A program made the translations under genes and the position numbers. The notes under the pieces were generated by a model, which worked only from the letters and a program-made list of their open reading frames with translations, did no database searches and was not told the origin of the DNA. Below, one piece after another: positions 53,478 to 61,894 of a DNA stretch of 64,000 nucleotides. Location: positions 1 through 64,000 of the forward strand of contig NZ_SDDV01000005.1 of assembly GCF_014773545.1 (NCBI RefSeq), read 5' to 3'. Within the stretch, counting starts at the first letter, position 1; each line of letters opens with the position of its first letter. The stretch is from Hydrogenophaga sp. (GTDB taxonomy: Bacteria; Pseudomonadota; Gammaproteobacteria; Burkholderiales; Burkholderiaceae_C).

Positions 53478-53981
53478 ATGGCAAGCAAACCGACCCGTCT
53501 GAACCTGATCTACGCGCGCGCCGCCAACGGCGTGATCGGCTACCACAACGCCCTGCCCTGGCAACTGCCGGAAGATTTGGCGCACTTCAAGCGCCACACG
53601 CTGGGCTGCCCGGTCATCATGGGACGCAAAACCTGGGACTCTCTGCCGCCGCGGTTTCGCCCGCTGCCGGGCCGCTCTAACATCGTTCTCACGCGCGACA
53701 GCGGCTGGCGCGAGGCAGGCGCGCGGCGCGCCGACTCGCTGCCCGCCGCGCTGGCGCTGTGTGCCGACGCCGCCGACGCCTGGGTGATTGGCGGCGCTCA
53801 AGTCTATGCGCAGGCGCTGGCGCTGGCGCAGCGCGTGCTGGTGACAGAAATCGACCAGGCGTTCGAAGGCGATGCCTTTGCGCCCGCGCTCGGCCCGCAG
53901 TGGCAAGAGAGCGCGCGCGAATGCCAGCGCAGCGCCACGGGTTTGTCGTTTGCCTTTGTCGAATACCGCCGCGCGGGTTGA
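53478..53981 (+). CDS. folA: Dihydrofolate reductase
   Basis: 167 aa. LNLIYARAANGVIGYHNALPWQLPEDLAHFKRHTLG holds the catalytic acidic residue after the W; PVIMGRKTWDSLPPRFRPLPGRSNIVLTR and WVIGGAQVYAQAL bind NADPH. It regenerates tetrahydrofolate after ThyA. Residues appear normal for a trimethoprim-sensitive enzyme, but that cannot be concluded from sequence alone. Confidence 0.96.
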   Translation: MASKPTRLNLIYARAANGVIGYHNALPWQLPEDLAHFKRHTLGCPVIMGRKTWDSLPPRFRPLPGRSNIVLTRDSGWREAGARRADSLPAALALCADAADAWVIGGAQVYAQALALAQRVLVTEIDQAFEGDAFAPALGPQWQESARECQRSATGLSFAFVEYRRAG

Positions 53982-54013
53982 ACCGCGCTTGAACCGAAAT
54001 TGAAGGCTGCCGC

Positions 54014-54787
54014 ATGCAACTGGCCACCTGGAATATAAATTCGCTCACCGTGCGCCTGCCGCAGGTGCTGGACTGGCTAGGCGCACACCCGGTCGACGTG
54101 CTGGCGCTGCAAGAACTCAAACTCAGCGACGATAAGTTTCCCGTCCAGGCCTTTGCCGACGTCGGCTATCAGGCGCAGTGGCACGGGCAGAAAACCTACA
54201 ACGGCGTGGCCTTGCTGAGCCGTTCGGCGGCGACCGAGGTGGTGAAAAATATCCCCGGTTTTGCCGATGAGCAGGCGCGCGTGCTCAGCGCCAGCATTGC
54301 CGGGGTGCGCGTGATTGGCGCCTACTTTCCCAATGGCCAAGCGCCGGGCAGCGATAAATTCGCCTACAAAATGCGCTGGCTCGACGCGCTGCACGATTGG
54401 GTGCGCAGCGAAATGGCGGCGCACCCCCATTTGGTGCTGCTGGGCGACTACAACATCACCTTTGACGACGCCGACGTCTGGGACCCGGTCGGCTTGGTCG
54501 GCAGCATCCACTGCACGGACGAAGAGCGCGCGCAGTTGCAGCGCCTGCTTGACCTGGGCTTGCACGACGCGCTGCGCTTGTTTGCGCCAGCAGAAAAAAG
54601 CTTCACCTGGTGGGACTACCGCGAATTCGCTTTTAGGCGCAACCGCGGGCTGCGCATCGACCACATCTTGATCAGCAAGGCGCTCGCCGCCCGCGCCCGC
54701 GCCTGCGTTATCGACAAAACCCCACGCAAAAACGAACGTCCGAGCGACCACGCGCCGGTGCTGCTGACGCTGGATGCAGTGCCTTAA
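54014..54787 (+). CDS. xth: Exodeoxyribonuclease III
   Basis: 257 aa. AP endonuclease/exonuclease family: LATWNINSLTVRLPQVLDWL, DVLALQELKLSDDKFP (metal Glu), LLGDYNITFDDADVWD, and RNRGLRIDHILISKAL with the C-terminal PSDHAPVLLTL (catalytic Asp-His). Acts in base-excision repair. Gene ends shortly before a pair of inverted repeats, and is convergent with ntrC. Confidence 0.96.
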   Translation: MQLATWNINSLTVRLPQVLDWLGAHPVDVLALQELKLSDDKFPVQAFADVGYQAQWHGQKTYNGVALLSRSAATEVVKNIPGFADEQARVLSASIAGVRVIGAYFPNGQAPGSDKFAYKMRWLDALHDWVRSEMAAHPHLVLLGDYNITFDDADVWDPVGLVGSIHCTDEERAQLQRLLDLGLHDALRLFAPAEKSFTWWDYREFAFRRNRGLRIDHILISKALAARARACVIDKTPRKNERPSDHAPVLLTLDAVP

Positions 54788-54817
54788 CGTGAAAGTCGGG
54801 CCGCGACTCACTTCGCT

Positions 54818-54843
54818 CCCCTCTCCCGCGTGCGGGAGAGGGG
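54818..54843. repeat. REP-like hairpin after xth
   Basis: CCCCTCTCCCGC - GT - GCGGGAGAGGGG, a perfect 12-bp stem. It is followed by TTGGGGGTGAGGGAGA, a layout I recognise from dispersed intergenic repeats in many proteobacteria. It lies between convergent genes and could also serve as a transcript end. Confidence 0.7.
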
Positions 54844-54858
54844 TTGGGGGTGAGGGAG

Positions 54859-54908
54859 AACGGGCATGACTTTCATTTTTTGGGGCGCCTTTTAAAGTCA
54901 TGCCCGTT
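54859..54908. repeat. 15-bp perfect inverted repeat between xth and ntrC
   Basis: AACGGGCATGACTTT (54859-54873) and AAAGTCATGCCCGTT (54894-54908) with a 20-base spacer. The flanking T-run of the spacer (TCATTTTTT) suggests a bidirectional terminator, or the ends of a tiny inserted element; the copies are exact, so it is recent or under selection. Confidence 0.7.
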
Positions 54909-54950
54909 AGGTCGGTCGGCCTTGGCAACTGCAAGCGGCAAGCTGTGGCC

Positions 54951-56447
54951 TTACTCCAGGTCCAACTCCTGAATTTTGCGCGTGATGGTGTTGCGCCCAA
55001 TGCCCAGCTTTTGCGCCGCCTCGATGCGCCGGCCGCGGGTGCTGGTCAGTGCGGTCTGAATCAAACAGGTTTCCACACGGCGCATCAGCACGTCCCACAC
55101 GTCGCTGCGGTCTTGCTCCAGCAAGGCCTGGGCCTCGGCCCGCAAGCCCTGCTCCCAGGTGGCGGTGCCAGGCACGCACGGGTGCGCCGCCGAATCAGCA
55201 TCCGCCAGCGCGAGGAGTTGCGCCGGCTCGGCGGGCGGCGCAGCCGCGGGCACGGCGGCGGCGCCAACTGATTCGGCGCCGGGTTGTGCCAGCACCTCGG
55301 GCGGCAGATCCTTGGGTTCAATCACCTGGGCCGGCGCCATCACGCTCAGCCAGTGACAAATGTTTTCCAACTGGCGCACGTTGCCGGGAAAATCGAACGC
55401 CGCCAAGCGCTGGAGCGCGGCGTCGCTGATGCGCTTGGGCTCCACACTCAACTGGCTGGCACTGTGCTGCAGAAAAAAACGTGTCAGCAGCGGCACATCC
55501 TCACGCCGCTCGCGCAGCGCCGGCAAGCGCAGGCGAATGACGTTGAGGCGGTGAAACAAGTCTTCGCGAAAGCCACCTTCCTTGACGCGTTGCTCCAGAT
55601 TCTGGTGCGTGGCGGCAATGACGCGCACCTGGGCTTTGACGGCGCTGTGGCCGCCGACGCGGTAGAACTGCCCGTCCGAGAGCACGCGCAGCAGCCGGGT
55701 TTGCAAGTCATACGGCATGTCGCCGATTTCGTCCAAAAACAGGGTGCCGCCGTCGGCCTGCTCGAAGCGACCACGCCGCAGCGTCTGCGCACCGGTGAAG
55801 GCGCCGCGCTCGTGGCCGAACAGTTCGGATTCCAGCAGGTCTTTGGGAATGGCGGCGGTATTGATCGCCACGAAAGGCCCGCGCGCGCGCGACGAGTGCC
55901 GGTGCAGCGCGCGCGCCACCAGCTCCTTGCCAGAACCAGACTCGCCGGTGATCAACACCGTCACCTGACTCTGGCTCAGACGGCCAATGGCGCGAAACAC
56001 GTCCTGCATGGCCGGCGCCTGACCCAGCATTTCGGGCGCAGCCGTCATGCGCTCTTCAGCCACGGCTTCGACCTGGCTTTCCTGCAGCGCGCGGCGAATC
56101 AGATCGACCGCACGGTGCAGATCGAAGGGCTTGGGCAGGTACTCGAAGGCCGCGCCCTGAAAGGCCGCGACCGCGCTGTCGAGGTCAGAAAATGCGGTCA
56201 TGATGATGACCGGCAATCTGGGCCGTCGTTTCTTGAGCTGCTCCAACAGATCCAGACCCGAACCACCCGGCATGCGGATGTCGCTCACCAGCACGTGCGG
56301 CCCATCCTCTTCGGGCGCCTGATCCAGCGCCCGCAACACGTCTTGCGGGTTGGTGAAACTGCGGGTTGGCAGGTTTTCGCGCAGCAAGGCTTTTTCCAGC
56401 ACGAAGCGGATCGATTGATCGTCATCCACTATCCATATCGACTTCAT
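54951..56447 (-). CDS. ntrC: Nitrogen regulation response regulator NtrC
   Basis: 498 aa. Receiver domain (IWIVDDDQSIRFVLEKAL; phospho-Asp in VLVSDIRMPGGSGLD), sigma-54 AAA+ domain (VLITGESGSGKELVARALH, GAFTGAQTLRRGRFEQADGGTLFLDEIGD) and a C-terminal Fis-type helix-turn-helix (TRGRRIEAAQKLGIGRNTITRKIQELDLE). It activates sigma-54 promoters, such as that of glnA here, under nitrogen limitation. It lies 44 bases after ntrB. Confidence 0.97.
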   Translation of the reverse strand: MKSIWIVDDDQSIRFVLEKALLRENLPTRSFTNPQDVLRALDQAPEEDGPHVLVSDIRMPGGSGLDLLEQLKKRRPRLPVIIMTAFSDLDSAVAAFQGAAFEYLPKPFDLHRAVDLIRRALQESQVEAVAEERMTAAPEMLGQAPAMQDVFRAIGRLSQSQVTVLITGESGSGKELVARALHRHSSRARGPFVAINTAAIPKDLLESELFGHERGAFTGAQTLRRGRFEQADGGTLFLDEIGDMPYDLQTRLLRVLSDGQFYRVGGHSAVKAQVRVIAATHQNLEQRVKEGGFREDLFHRLNVIRLRLPALRERREDVPLLTRFFLQHSASQLSVEPKRISDAALQRLAAFDFPGNVRQLENICHWLSVMAPAQVIEPKDLPPEVLAQPGAESVGAAAVPAAAPPAEPAQLLALADADSAAHPCVPGTATWEQGLRAEAQALLEQDRSDVWDVLMRRVETCLIQTALTSTRGRRIEAAQKLGIGRNTITRKIQELDLE

Positions 56448-56491
56448 GCGCTGTGTGTCCCTTCGTCAGCAAACGGCGTTGTGGTTCAGTC

Positions 56492-57616
56492 TCAGGGCAG
56501 GGGAAGCAAAATTTTGAATTCGGTTTGCCCCGGCTCGCTTTTGCACTCGATCAGGCCATGATGCCGCTGGACAAAAGTCTGCGCCAGCGTGAGCCCAAGA
56601 CCCGAACCGCTTGCGCGCCCTGAGACCAGCGGAAAAAAAATACGGTCTTTGATCGAATCTGGCACGCCTGGCCCGTTGTCGATTACAAGCAATTCCAATG
56701 CCAACCGGTAGCGCTGCTTGCAAAAAGTAATCTGACGGTTGACGCGCGTCTTGAAAATGATTCGCCCATCGCCAACGGCAATGAGCGGCGCGAGTGCCTG
56801 CGCGGCGTTTTGAGCGATGTTGAGCAGCGCCTGAATGAGCTGTTCGCGGTCGCCGCGGAACTCGGGAATCGAGGTGTCGTAGTCGCGCAGCACGCTCAGA
56901 CCGACGGGGAACTCGGCCACAATCAGGGCCCGCACGCGCTCGCAGACCTCGTGGATGTTGACGTCGCCCACCACATGCGCGCGGCGATGCGGCAGCAACA
57001 GCCGATCGACCAGCGACTGCAAGCGGTCCACCTCGTCGATGATGACCTGGGTGTATTCGTTCAGCGCCCTGGAATCGATCTCCATCTGCAGCAATTGCGC
57101 CGCGCCCCGAATACCACCCAACGGGTTTTTGATTTCGTGTGCCAGGTTGCGAATCAGCTCCTTATTGGTCTGGGCCTGGTCGATCAGGCGCTCCTCGCGC
57201 TCTTGGCGCGCTTGCTGCTCCAGCGGCAACATTTCGACCACCACTTCACCCGCCGCTTCGGTCTGCGCCACCAGCACGTGCACCGGCAGCGGTTCATGCT
57301 GCAGCCGCTTGAGCCGGGCGTCATAGCGCAGCACGGCGAATTCGTTGCTGCGCACGCCCAACAAGGCCTTGCGCAACAGCCCCGGGTCGGTGAAGCAGTC
57401 TTGCAGCAAGCCGTTCACGATGCTGCGGCGCGACAAGCCCAGCGCGTCTTCCAGCGCAGCGTTGGCGTACAACACCGCACCGTCAGCAGCGACCACGGCC
57501 ACCAGCGTGGCCAGCAAATCAAGCGCCTGAAAGCGCTGCGCAGCGCTTTCAGATGTTGGGGATGGCAGGGATGGCAGGGATGGCGGGGACGCCACGAGCG
57601 GCAGCAAACCCCTCAT
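56492..57616 (-). CDS. ntrB: Nitrogen regulation sensor kinase NtrB
   Basis: 374 aa, soluble. PAS domain (about residues 25-130), HisKA with phospho-His in IRNLAHEIKNPLGGIRGAAQLLQ, and HATPase (LLNIAQNAAQALA, VIDNGPGVPDSIKDRIFFPLVSGRASGSGLGLTLAQTF). It phosphorylates NtrC when PII signals low nitrogen. Codons about 10-20 carry a 9-bp tandem repeat (SLPSLPSP), and codons about 22-31 form a 26-bp palindrome. It overlaps the stop of the small secreted protein gene by 4 bases. Confidence 0.95.
   Translation of the reverse strand: MRGLLPLVASPPSLPSLPSPTSESAAQRFQALDLLATLVAVVAADGAVLYANAALEDALGLSRRSIVNGLLQDCFTDPGLLRKALLGVRSNEFAVLRYDARLKRLQHEPLPVHVLVAQTEAAGEVVVEMLPLEQQARQEREERLIDQAQTNKELIRNLAHEIKNPLGGIRGAAQLLQMEIDSRALNEYTQVIIDEVDRLQSLVDRLLLPHRRAHVVGDVNIHEVCERVRALIVAEFPVGLSVLRDYDTSIPEFRGDREQLIQALLNIAQNAAQALAPLIAVGDGRIIFKTRVNRQITFCKQRYRLALELLVIDNGPGVPDSIKDRIFFPLVSGRASGSGLGLTLAQTFVQRHHGLIECKSEPGQTEFKILLPLP
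57527..57587. repeat. 26-bp perfect palindrome and 9-bp tandem repeat in the 5' part of ntrB
   Basis: CTGAAAGCGCTGC (57527-57539) is followed immediately by GCAGCGCTTTCAG (57540-57552), with no spacer. Then come three units of GATGGCAGG or a close variant at 57561-57587, preceded by a degenerate fourth. All of it is coding, in frame, near the start of ntrB. Confidence 0.85.
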
Positions 57617-58176
57617 TGCAGAGTGGCATTGGCCACGCCCGCCGCACCGCCCAGACGATCGAGTTCGCGCCGCAGACCATCGACATCGCTTTGCGCCCGC
57701 TCGAGCGCTGCTTTGAGTCCAGCCACGCGTTCGAGGTAGAGCTGACGGTTGCGAAATTCAATGCCCTGCAACGGCGGCTCGCCACCGGCGTACGCCTGCT
57801 GCGCCTGCGCCAACCGCTCTTGCGCGCGATTGAGCTCGGTTTGCAGAATCAGCCGCGCATCGCTGTCACGCGCGCGCTGCGCCGCCGCGTCGGTGCGCGC
57901 AGCCGCCGGACGTGCAGCCGGCGCCGCAGCGGCGGCGTTGCGCGTCGCCTGCGGCACACGCGCTTCGGCGGCGCGCTGGGGTGTGGTGCCATGCACGATG
58001 GTGACGTTACCGCCTTCCATCAGGACGCAGCCCCTGCTGATGGCCACTTGAGCGTCGTTGATGTACTCCACCGGCGTGCCCGGGCAGCGGTAAATGCGCT
58101 CCTGCGCCTGAACTGGCGCCAAGCCCAGCGCAGCAACGCCAACGAGCAGCCAGCGCCAGCTTGCGGTCGATGTCAT
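57613..58176 (-). CDS. Small secreted DUF4124-like protein
   Basis: About 187 aa. Signal peptide (residues 1-24, WRWLLVGVAALGLAPVQAQ), a short domain IYRCPGTPVEYINDAQVAISRGC of the kind found in DUF4124-type periplasmic proteins, an Ala-rich middle part, and a coiled-coil-like C-terminus (LILQTELNRAQERLAQAQQAY...LERVAGLKAALERAQSDVDGLRREL). ATG 58176 is preferred over the upstream GTG at 58188 because it directly precedes the signal peptide. It lies between glnA and ntrB and is coupled to ntrB. Function unknown. Confidence 0.75.
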   Translation of the reverse strand: MTSTASWRWLLVGVAALGLAPVQAQERIYRCPGTPVEYINDAQVAISRGCVLMEGGNVTIVHGTTPQRAAEARVPQATRNAAAAAPAARPAAARTDAAAQRARDSDARLILQTELNRAQERLAQAQQAYAGGEPPLQGIEFRNRQLYLERVAGLKAALERAQSDVDGLRRELDRLGGAAGVANATLQ

Positions 58177-58316
58177 GATGGAAAACACGAATACTCCCGT
58201 TGCACGATTTCGAACTCCCAGCCCACGGCCACGCCGCGTATTTTGAGTATGACCGAAAACCAGCGCTGAAGTGCCACGGGTCAGAGCGAAAGCGACGCAA
58301 GCAGAGCAGCCGGCGC

Positions 58317-58346
58317 AAAAAAAGGACGGCCTGAGCCGTCCTTTTT
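58317..58346 (-). terminator. Rho-independent terminator after glnA
   Basis: On the minus strand AAAAAGGACGGC, loop TCAG, GCCGTCCTTTTT followed by more T, a 12-bp perfect stem. It lies 38 bases after the glnA stop and would separate strong glnA transcription from the downstream ntrB-ntrC genes. Confidence 0.9.
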
Positions 58347-58383
58347 GTCATCGTGCCCAGGCGCGCCGGGCGTGGTCAAGGCA

Positions 58384-59799
58384 TCACAGGCTGAAGTACA
58401 TGTCGTACTCGACCGGGGCCACCTCGATGCGGCCACGCGTGACCTCACCCATCTTCAGTTCGATATAGGCGTCAAGCATGGTATCGGTGAACACGCCACC
58501 CCGGGTCAAAAAGGCGCGGTCTTGATCCAGGTGTGCCAGCGCCTGATCGAGGCTGTGGCAGACCGTTGGCACCAGGCGATCTTCTTCCGGCGGCAGGTGG
58601 TAGAGGTCTTTGGTTGCAGCTTCGCCCGGGTGAATCTTGTTTTCCACACCGTCCAGACCGGCCATCAGCAGCGCAGAAAAGCCCAGGTAGGGGTTCATCA
58701 GCGGATCCGGGAAGCGCGCTTCCACGCGCCGACCCTTGGGGTTGGCCACGTAGGGGATGCGGATCGCGGCCGAGCGGTTCTTGGCCGAATAGGCCAGTTT
58801 GACCGGTGCTTCGAAGTGCGGCACCAGGCGCTTGTACGAATTGGTGCCGGGGTTGGTGATGGCATTCAGTGCCCGCGCATGCTTGATCAAGCCGCCAATG
58901 TAGTACAGCGCAAACTCGCTCAGGCCGGCGTAACCGTCGCCGGCAAACAGATTTTTACCGTCTTTCCAGACCGACTGATGCACGTGCATGCCCGAGCCGT
59001 TGTCACCGGCATAGGGCTTGGGCATGAAGGTGGCGGTCTTGCCGTAGGCGTTGGCGACGTTATGCACCACGTATTTTTGCAGCATGGTCCAGTCGGCGCG
59101 CTGCACCAGGGTGCTGAAGCGGGTGCCGATTTCGTTCTGGCCCGCACCGGCCACCTCGTGGTGGAACACCTCGACCGGGATGCCCAGCGACTCGAGGATC
59201 AGCGCCATCTCGGCACGCATGTCTTGTGTGCTGTCGACCGGCGGCACGGGGAAATAGCCCCCTTTGACGCTGGGGCGGTGGCCGCGGTTGCCGCCTTCGA
59301 GCTTGGCGCCCTTGTTCCAGGGCGCTTCGTACTCTTCGATTTCGTAGAAGGTGTGACCCGGCGCGGTGCTCCAGCGTACACCGTCAAAAATGAAAAACTC
59401 GGGCTCCGGGCCGAAGAAGGCGGTGTCGCCCAGACCGGTTGACTTGAGGTAGGCCTCGGCGCGCCTGGCGATGGAGCGCGGATCGCGGTCGTAGGCCTTG
59501 CCGTCGGTCGGCTCGATCACGTCGCAACTCAGAATCAGCGTGGTCTCTTCGTAGAAGGGATCGATGTTGGCCGTGTTCGGGTCGGGGATCAGTTGCATGT
59601 CCGAGGCTTCGATGCCTTTCCAACCCGCAATGGACGAACCATCGAAGGCGTGGCCCGAGATGAATTTCTCTTCGTTGAAATGCGACACCGGCACGGTGGT
59701 GTGATGCTGCGCACCACGGGTATCGGTGAAGCGAAAGTCAATGAACTTGACTTCGCTGTCTTGCACCATTTGCATCACGTCTGCGACGGTCTTGGCCAT
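58384..59799 (-). CDS. glnA: Glutamine synthetase type I
   Basis: 471 aa. Metal and glutamate-binding [29 protein letters not shown], the loop [30 protein letters not shown], and the adenylylation loop [10 protein letters not shown] with Tyr about 400. Assembles as a dodecamer making glutamine from glutamate and ammonia. AGGAG before ATG 59799. It is expressed from a sigma-54 promoter and ends at a strong terminator. Confidence 0.98.
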   Translation of the reverse strand: MAKTVADVMQMVQDSEVKFIDFRFTDTRGAQHHTTVPVSHFNEEKFISGHAFDGSSIAGWKGIEASDMQLIPDPNTANIDPFYEETTLILSCDVIEPTDGKAYDRDPRSIARRAEAYLKSTGLGDTAFFGPEPEFFIFDGVRWSTAPGHTFYEIEEYEAPWNKGAKLEGGNRGHRPSVKGGYFPVPPVDSTQDMRAEMALILESLGIPVEVFHHEVAGAGQNEIGTRFSTLVQRADWTMLQKYVVHNVANAYGKTATFMPKPYAGDNGSGMHVHQSVWKDGKNLFAGDGYAGLSEFALYYIGGLIKHARALNAITNPGTNSYKRLVPHFEAPVKLAYSAKNRSAAIRIPYVANPKGRRVEARFPDPLMNPYLGFSALLMAGLDGVENKIHPGEAATKDLYHLPPEEDRLVPTVCHSLDQALAHLDQDRAFLTRGGVFTDTMLDAYIELKMGEVTRGRIEVAPVEYDMYFSL

Positions 59800-59845
59800 C
59801 AAATGCTCCTGTAACTGGGTAAGTGAAAAAGTGACTTCATTCTCT

Positions 59846-59861
59846 AGCAGCATCCGTGCCA
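59846..59861 (-). promoter_or_regulatory. Sigma-54 promoter of glnA
   Basis: On the minus strand TGGCACGGATGCTGCT: GG and GC are 12 bases apart (-24/-12), near-perfect against TGGCACG-N4-TTGCT. The predicted start near 59835 gives a 5' UTR of about 36 bases. NtrC half-site-like TGCACC or its complement occurs at 59931-59936 and 59952-59957, about 70-100 bases upstream, the usual enhancer distance, but these are weak. Confidence 0.88.
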
Positions 59862-59997
59862 GATAAGCGTCATGCGACGGCTATCTGCACGATCTGCTCG
59901 AATTATGACCGAGTCAACTGCAGCGGCAGCGGTGCAGCCATCAGCCGCAGATGCACCAAAAAAAACGAACGCTACGGCACCAACAGCAGGCAAATCC

Positions 59998-60831
59998 TCA
60001 ATGTCGCACCAATTCAGGGCCAAGCAAGGCACCATTTTTGTGCAAACCCGCGCGCAGATCGGCAAAAGCCCGCTGCACCGCCTGTGGATCGCCTTTGACA
60101 CCGAGTTCGATGTGCGACCCAAACTCAGGATGGTCCACGCAGGGCAGGCTGAACACCTTGACCGGGTGCGTGCGCTCAATGTCTTGCATCAGCGGCGTGA
60201 GCGCAGCCTCCTGCCCGCCGATGACCAGCACCGAACGTTCCAGCCGAGCACCTACGCGCTGGCAGTAGCGATATTGCTGATCCAGCACAGCCTCTATCAT
60301 GGGCCAGGCCATGACCGGGAAGCCAGGCACGAAGTGCACCACGGCGCCGCCTGGACCATCGCAACTGAAGCCGGGTATCTGGTTGTACGGGTTGTGAATC
60401 AGGCGCGCACCGGCGGGAAAGACACCCATGTTGTAGCGGTGCACGTTCTCAGGGCGGTCGGGATCAAAAGTCTGGCCCTGTTCAGCGGCGCGCTGGCGCA
60501 TGCGCTGCTCGATCAAAACCTTGGCCTGCGGGTGTAGCACCAGCTCGACGCCCAGCGCCGCCGCAGCGCTCTGGCGGGTATGGTCGTCGGGCGTGGCACC
60601 TATGCCGCCGCAGGAAAAAACCACGTCACTGCTGGCGAAGGCCTGACGCAAGATGGCGCTGATGCGCGCCGGGTCGTCGCCCACACCCTGCACCCAGGCC
60701 AGCGCCAAACCACGCGCGCCCAGCAGTTCGATCACCTGTGGCAGGTGCTTGTCAGCCCGTTTGCCGGAGAGAATTTCGTCGCCGATAACGATCAGGCCGA
60801 AAGCGGGTGGGCATGTGGTTTCAGCAGTCAT
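59998..60831 (-). CDS. MoCF-domain protein, CinA N-terminal type
   Basis: 277 aa. FGLIVIGDEILSGKRADKHLPQVIELLGARGL, VFSCGGIGATPDDHTRQSAAAALG and GVFPAGARLIHNPYNQIPGFSC form the COG1058 molybdopterin-binding domain found at the N-terminus of CinA. The C-terminal deamidase domain of full CinA is absent, so it is not a complete CinA/PncC protein. In other bacteria this domain is linked to ADP-ribose pyrophosphatase activity. ATG 60831 overlaps the previous gene's stop. Confidence 0.85.
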   Translation of the reverse strand: MTAETTCPPAFGLIVIGDEILSGKRADKHLPQVIELLGARGLALAWVQGVGDDPARISAILRQAFASSDVVFSCGGIGATPDDHTRQSAAAALGVELVLHPQAKVLIEQRMRQRAAEQGQTFDPDRPENVHRYNMGVFPAGARLIHNPYNQIPGFSCDGPGGAVVHFVPGFPVMAWPMIEAVLDQQYRYCQRVGARLERSVLVIGGQEAALTPLMQDIERTHPVKVFSLPCVDHPEFGSHIELGVKGDPQAVQRAFADLRAGLHKNGALLGPELVRH

Positions 60832-61700
60832 GTGGAACTTGATGGGAGAACGGAACCTGGGGGTAGGTCCGGCGGCTTCTCCTGCGCGACTGACAGGTCG
60901 AGCGGCACAGCAGCACGCAAGTGCTGCAAAGCGGCCAGCGCGTAGTGCGTGAACCAGAGCGCGGTAAAGATCAGCACCAGCGTGTAGACCCAGACCGCCA
61001 CCGGCACCAGCAACGGGGCCAGTGCAATGAACATGGCGCCCGAAGCCCACAGCAAACTGGGTGCGGCACTCAAAAAACCGCTGATCACACCCATCAGCAG
61101 CAGCGCGCTGCGGTGCTGGCGGATAATGAATTGGCGCTCGGCTGGGCTCGCATGTTCGGCCAGCGCGTCGAAAACGAAGACCCGGTAAGCCAGCCAACCC
61201 CAGATCAGCGGGGGCAGGATGAGCACCAGCGGCGGAATCAGCCACAGCGGCATCGAAACCAGCAGCGCCAGCAAGGCCAGCAGGGTCGAGCCCAAGGCCC
61301 AGAGCAAACCGTGCAAAAAAGAGGCGCCACGCTTGCGCTCCAAGCGGGCAAAACGACGCTGACCGACCAGATCGGCCAGCGCCGAACCCATGAAGACAGC
61401 CACCAAGAGCAAGCACAGCAGCACGATCAGCGGCGTCACCAACACCAACACCAAGAGCGGCGCCAACACGGCGCTCAGTTCAGCCAGGCCGATGCGCTCG
61501 AGCCAGGCAAGCAAAGCCTGCACCAGTTGGTAGGCCTCCAGCCAGGCCGTCACCGAAGCGACGGCTGCGTCCCAAAAAAAGTAGCCCAACGCAAAAGACA
61601 AGACCACCATTAACAGCAGCGGCAGAAACGACAGGGCAATCACGCGCGGATGCACGCAATAAGCCAGGGCACGCCAGAATGAATCGAGCAACAGACTCAT
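60828..61700 (-). CDS. EI24/CysZ-like membrane protein
   Basis: 290 aa with about seven hydrophobic segments. N-terminal SLLLDSFWRALAYCVHPRVIALSFLPLLLMVVLSFALGYFFW and HGLLWALGSTLLALLALLVSMPLWLIPPLVLILPPLIWGWLAYRVFVFDALAEHAS fit the EI24 domain of the sulfate-permease CysZ family. No clear cys genes are nearby, so the sulfate role is not supported by context. ATG 61700 is chosen because the in-frame extension upstream is not conserved-looking. Confidence 0.8.
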   Translation of the reverse strand: MSLLLDSFWRALAYCVHPRVIALSFLPLLLMVVLSFALGYFFWDAAVASVTAWLEAYQLVQALLAWLERIGLAELSAVLAPLLVLVLVTPLIVLLCLLLVAVFMGSALADLVGQRRFARLERKRGASFLHGLLWALGSTLLALLALLVSMPLWLIPPLVLILPPLIWGWLAYRVFVFDALAEHASPAERQFIIRQHRSALLLMGVISGFLSAAPSLLWASGAMFIALAPLLVPVAVWVYTLVLIFTALWFTHYALAALQHLRAAVPLDLSVAQEKPPDLPPGSVLPSSST

Positions 61701-61894
61701 GGCGGCGAGGATACAGGGCTTTTGGCCTGCACAGCGGCACTCCGTCGCAGGACCCGGTCGACACGCGCACTGCAACAGACCTCGCAAAACCGACAAGAGT
61801 GCAGCTTTGTACAGATAAAACCAATGAGTCACACAAAATATATTAAACCTTAGCTTACACTTTAACGAAACATTAACCTATTAAGTTCACACTT

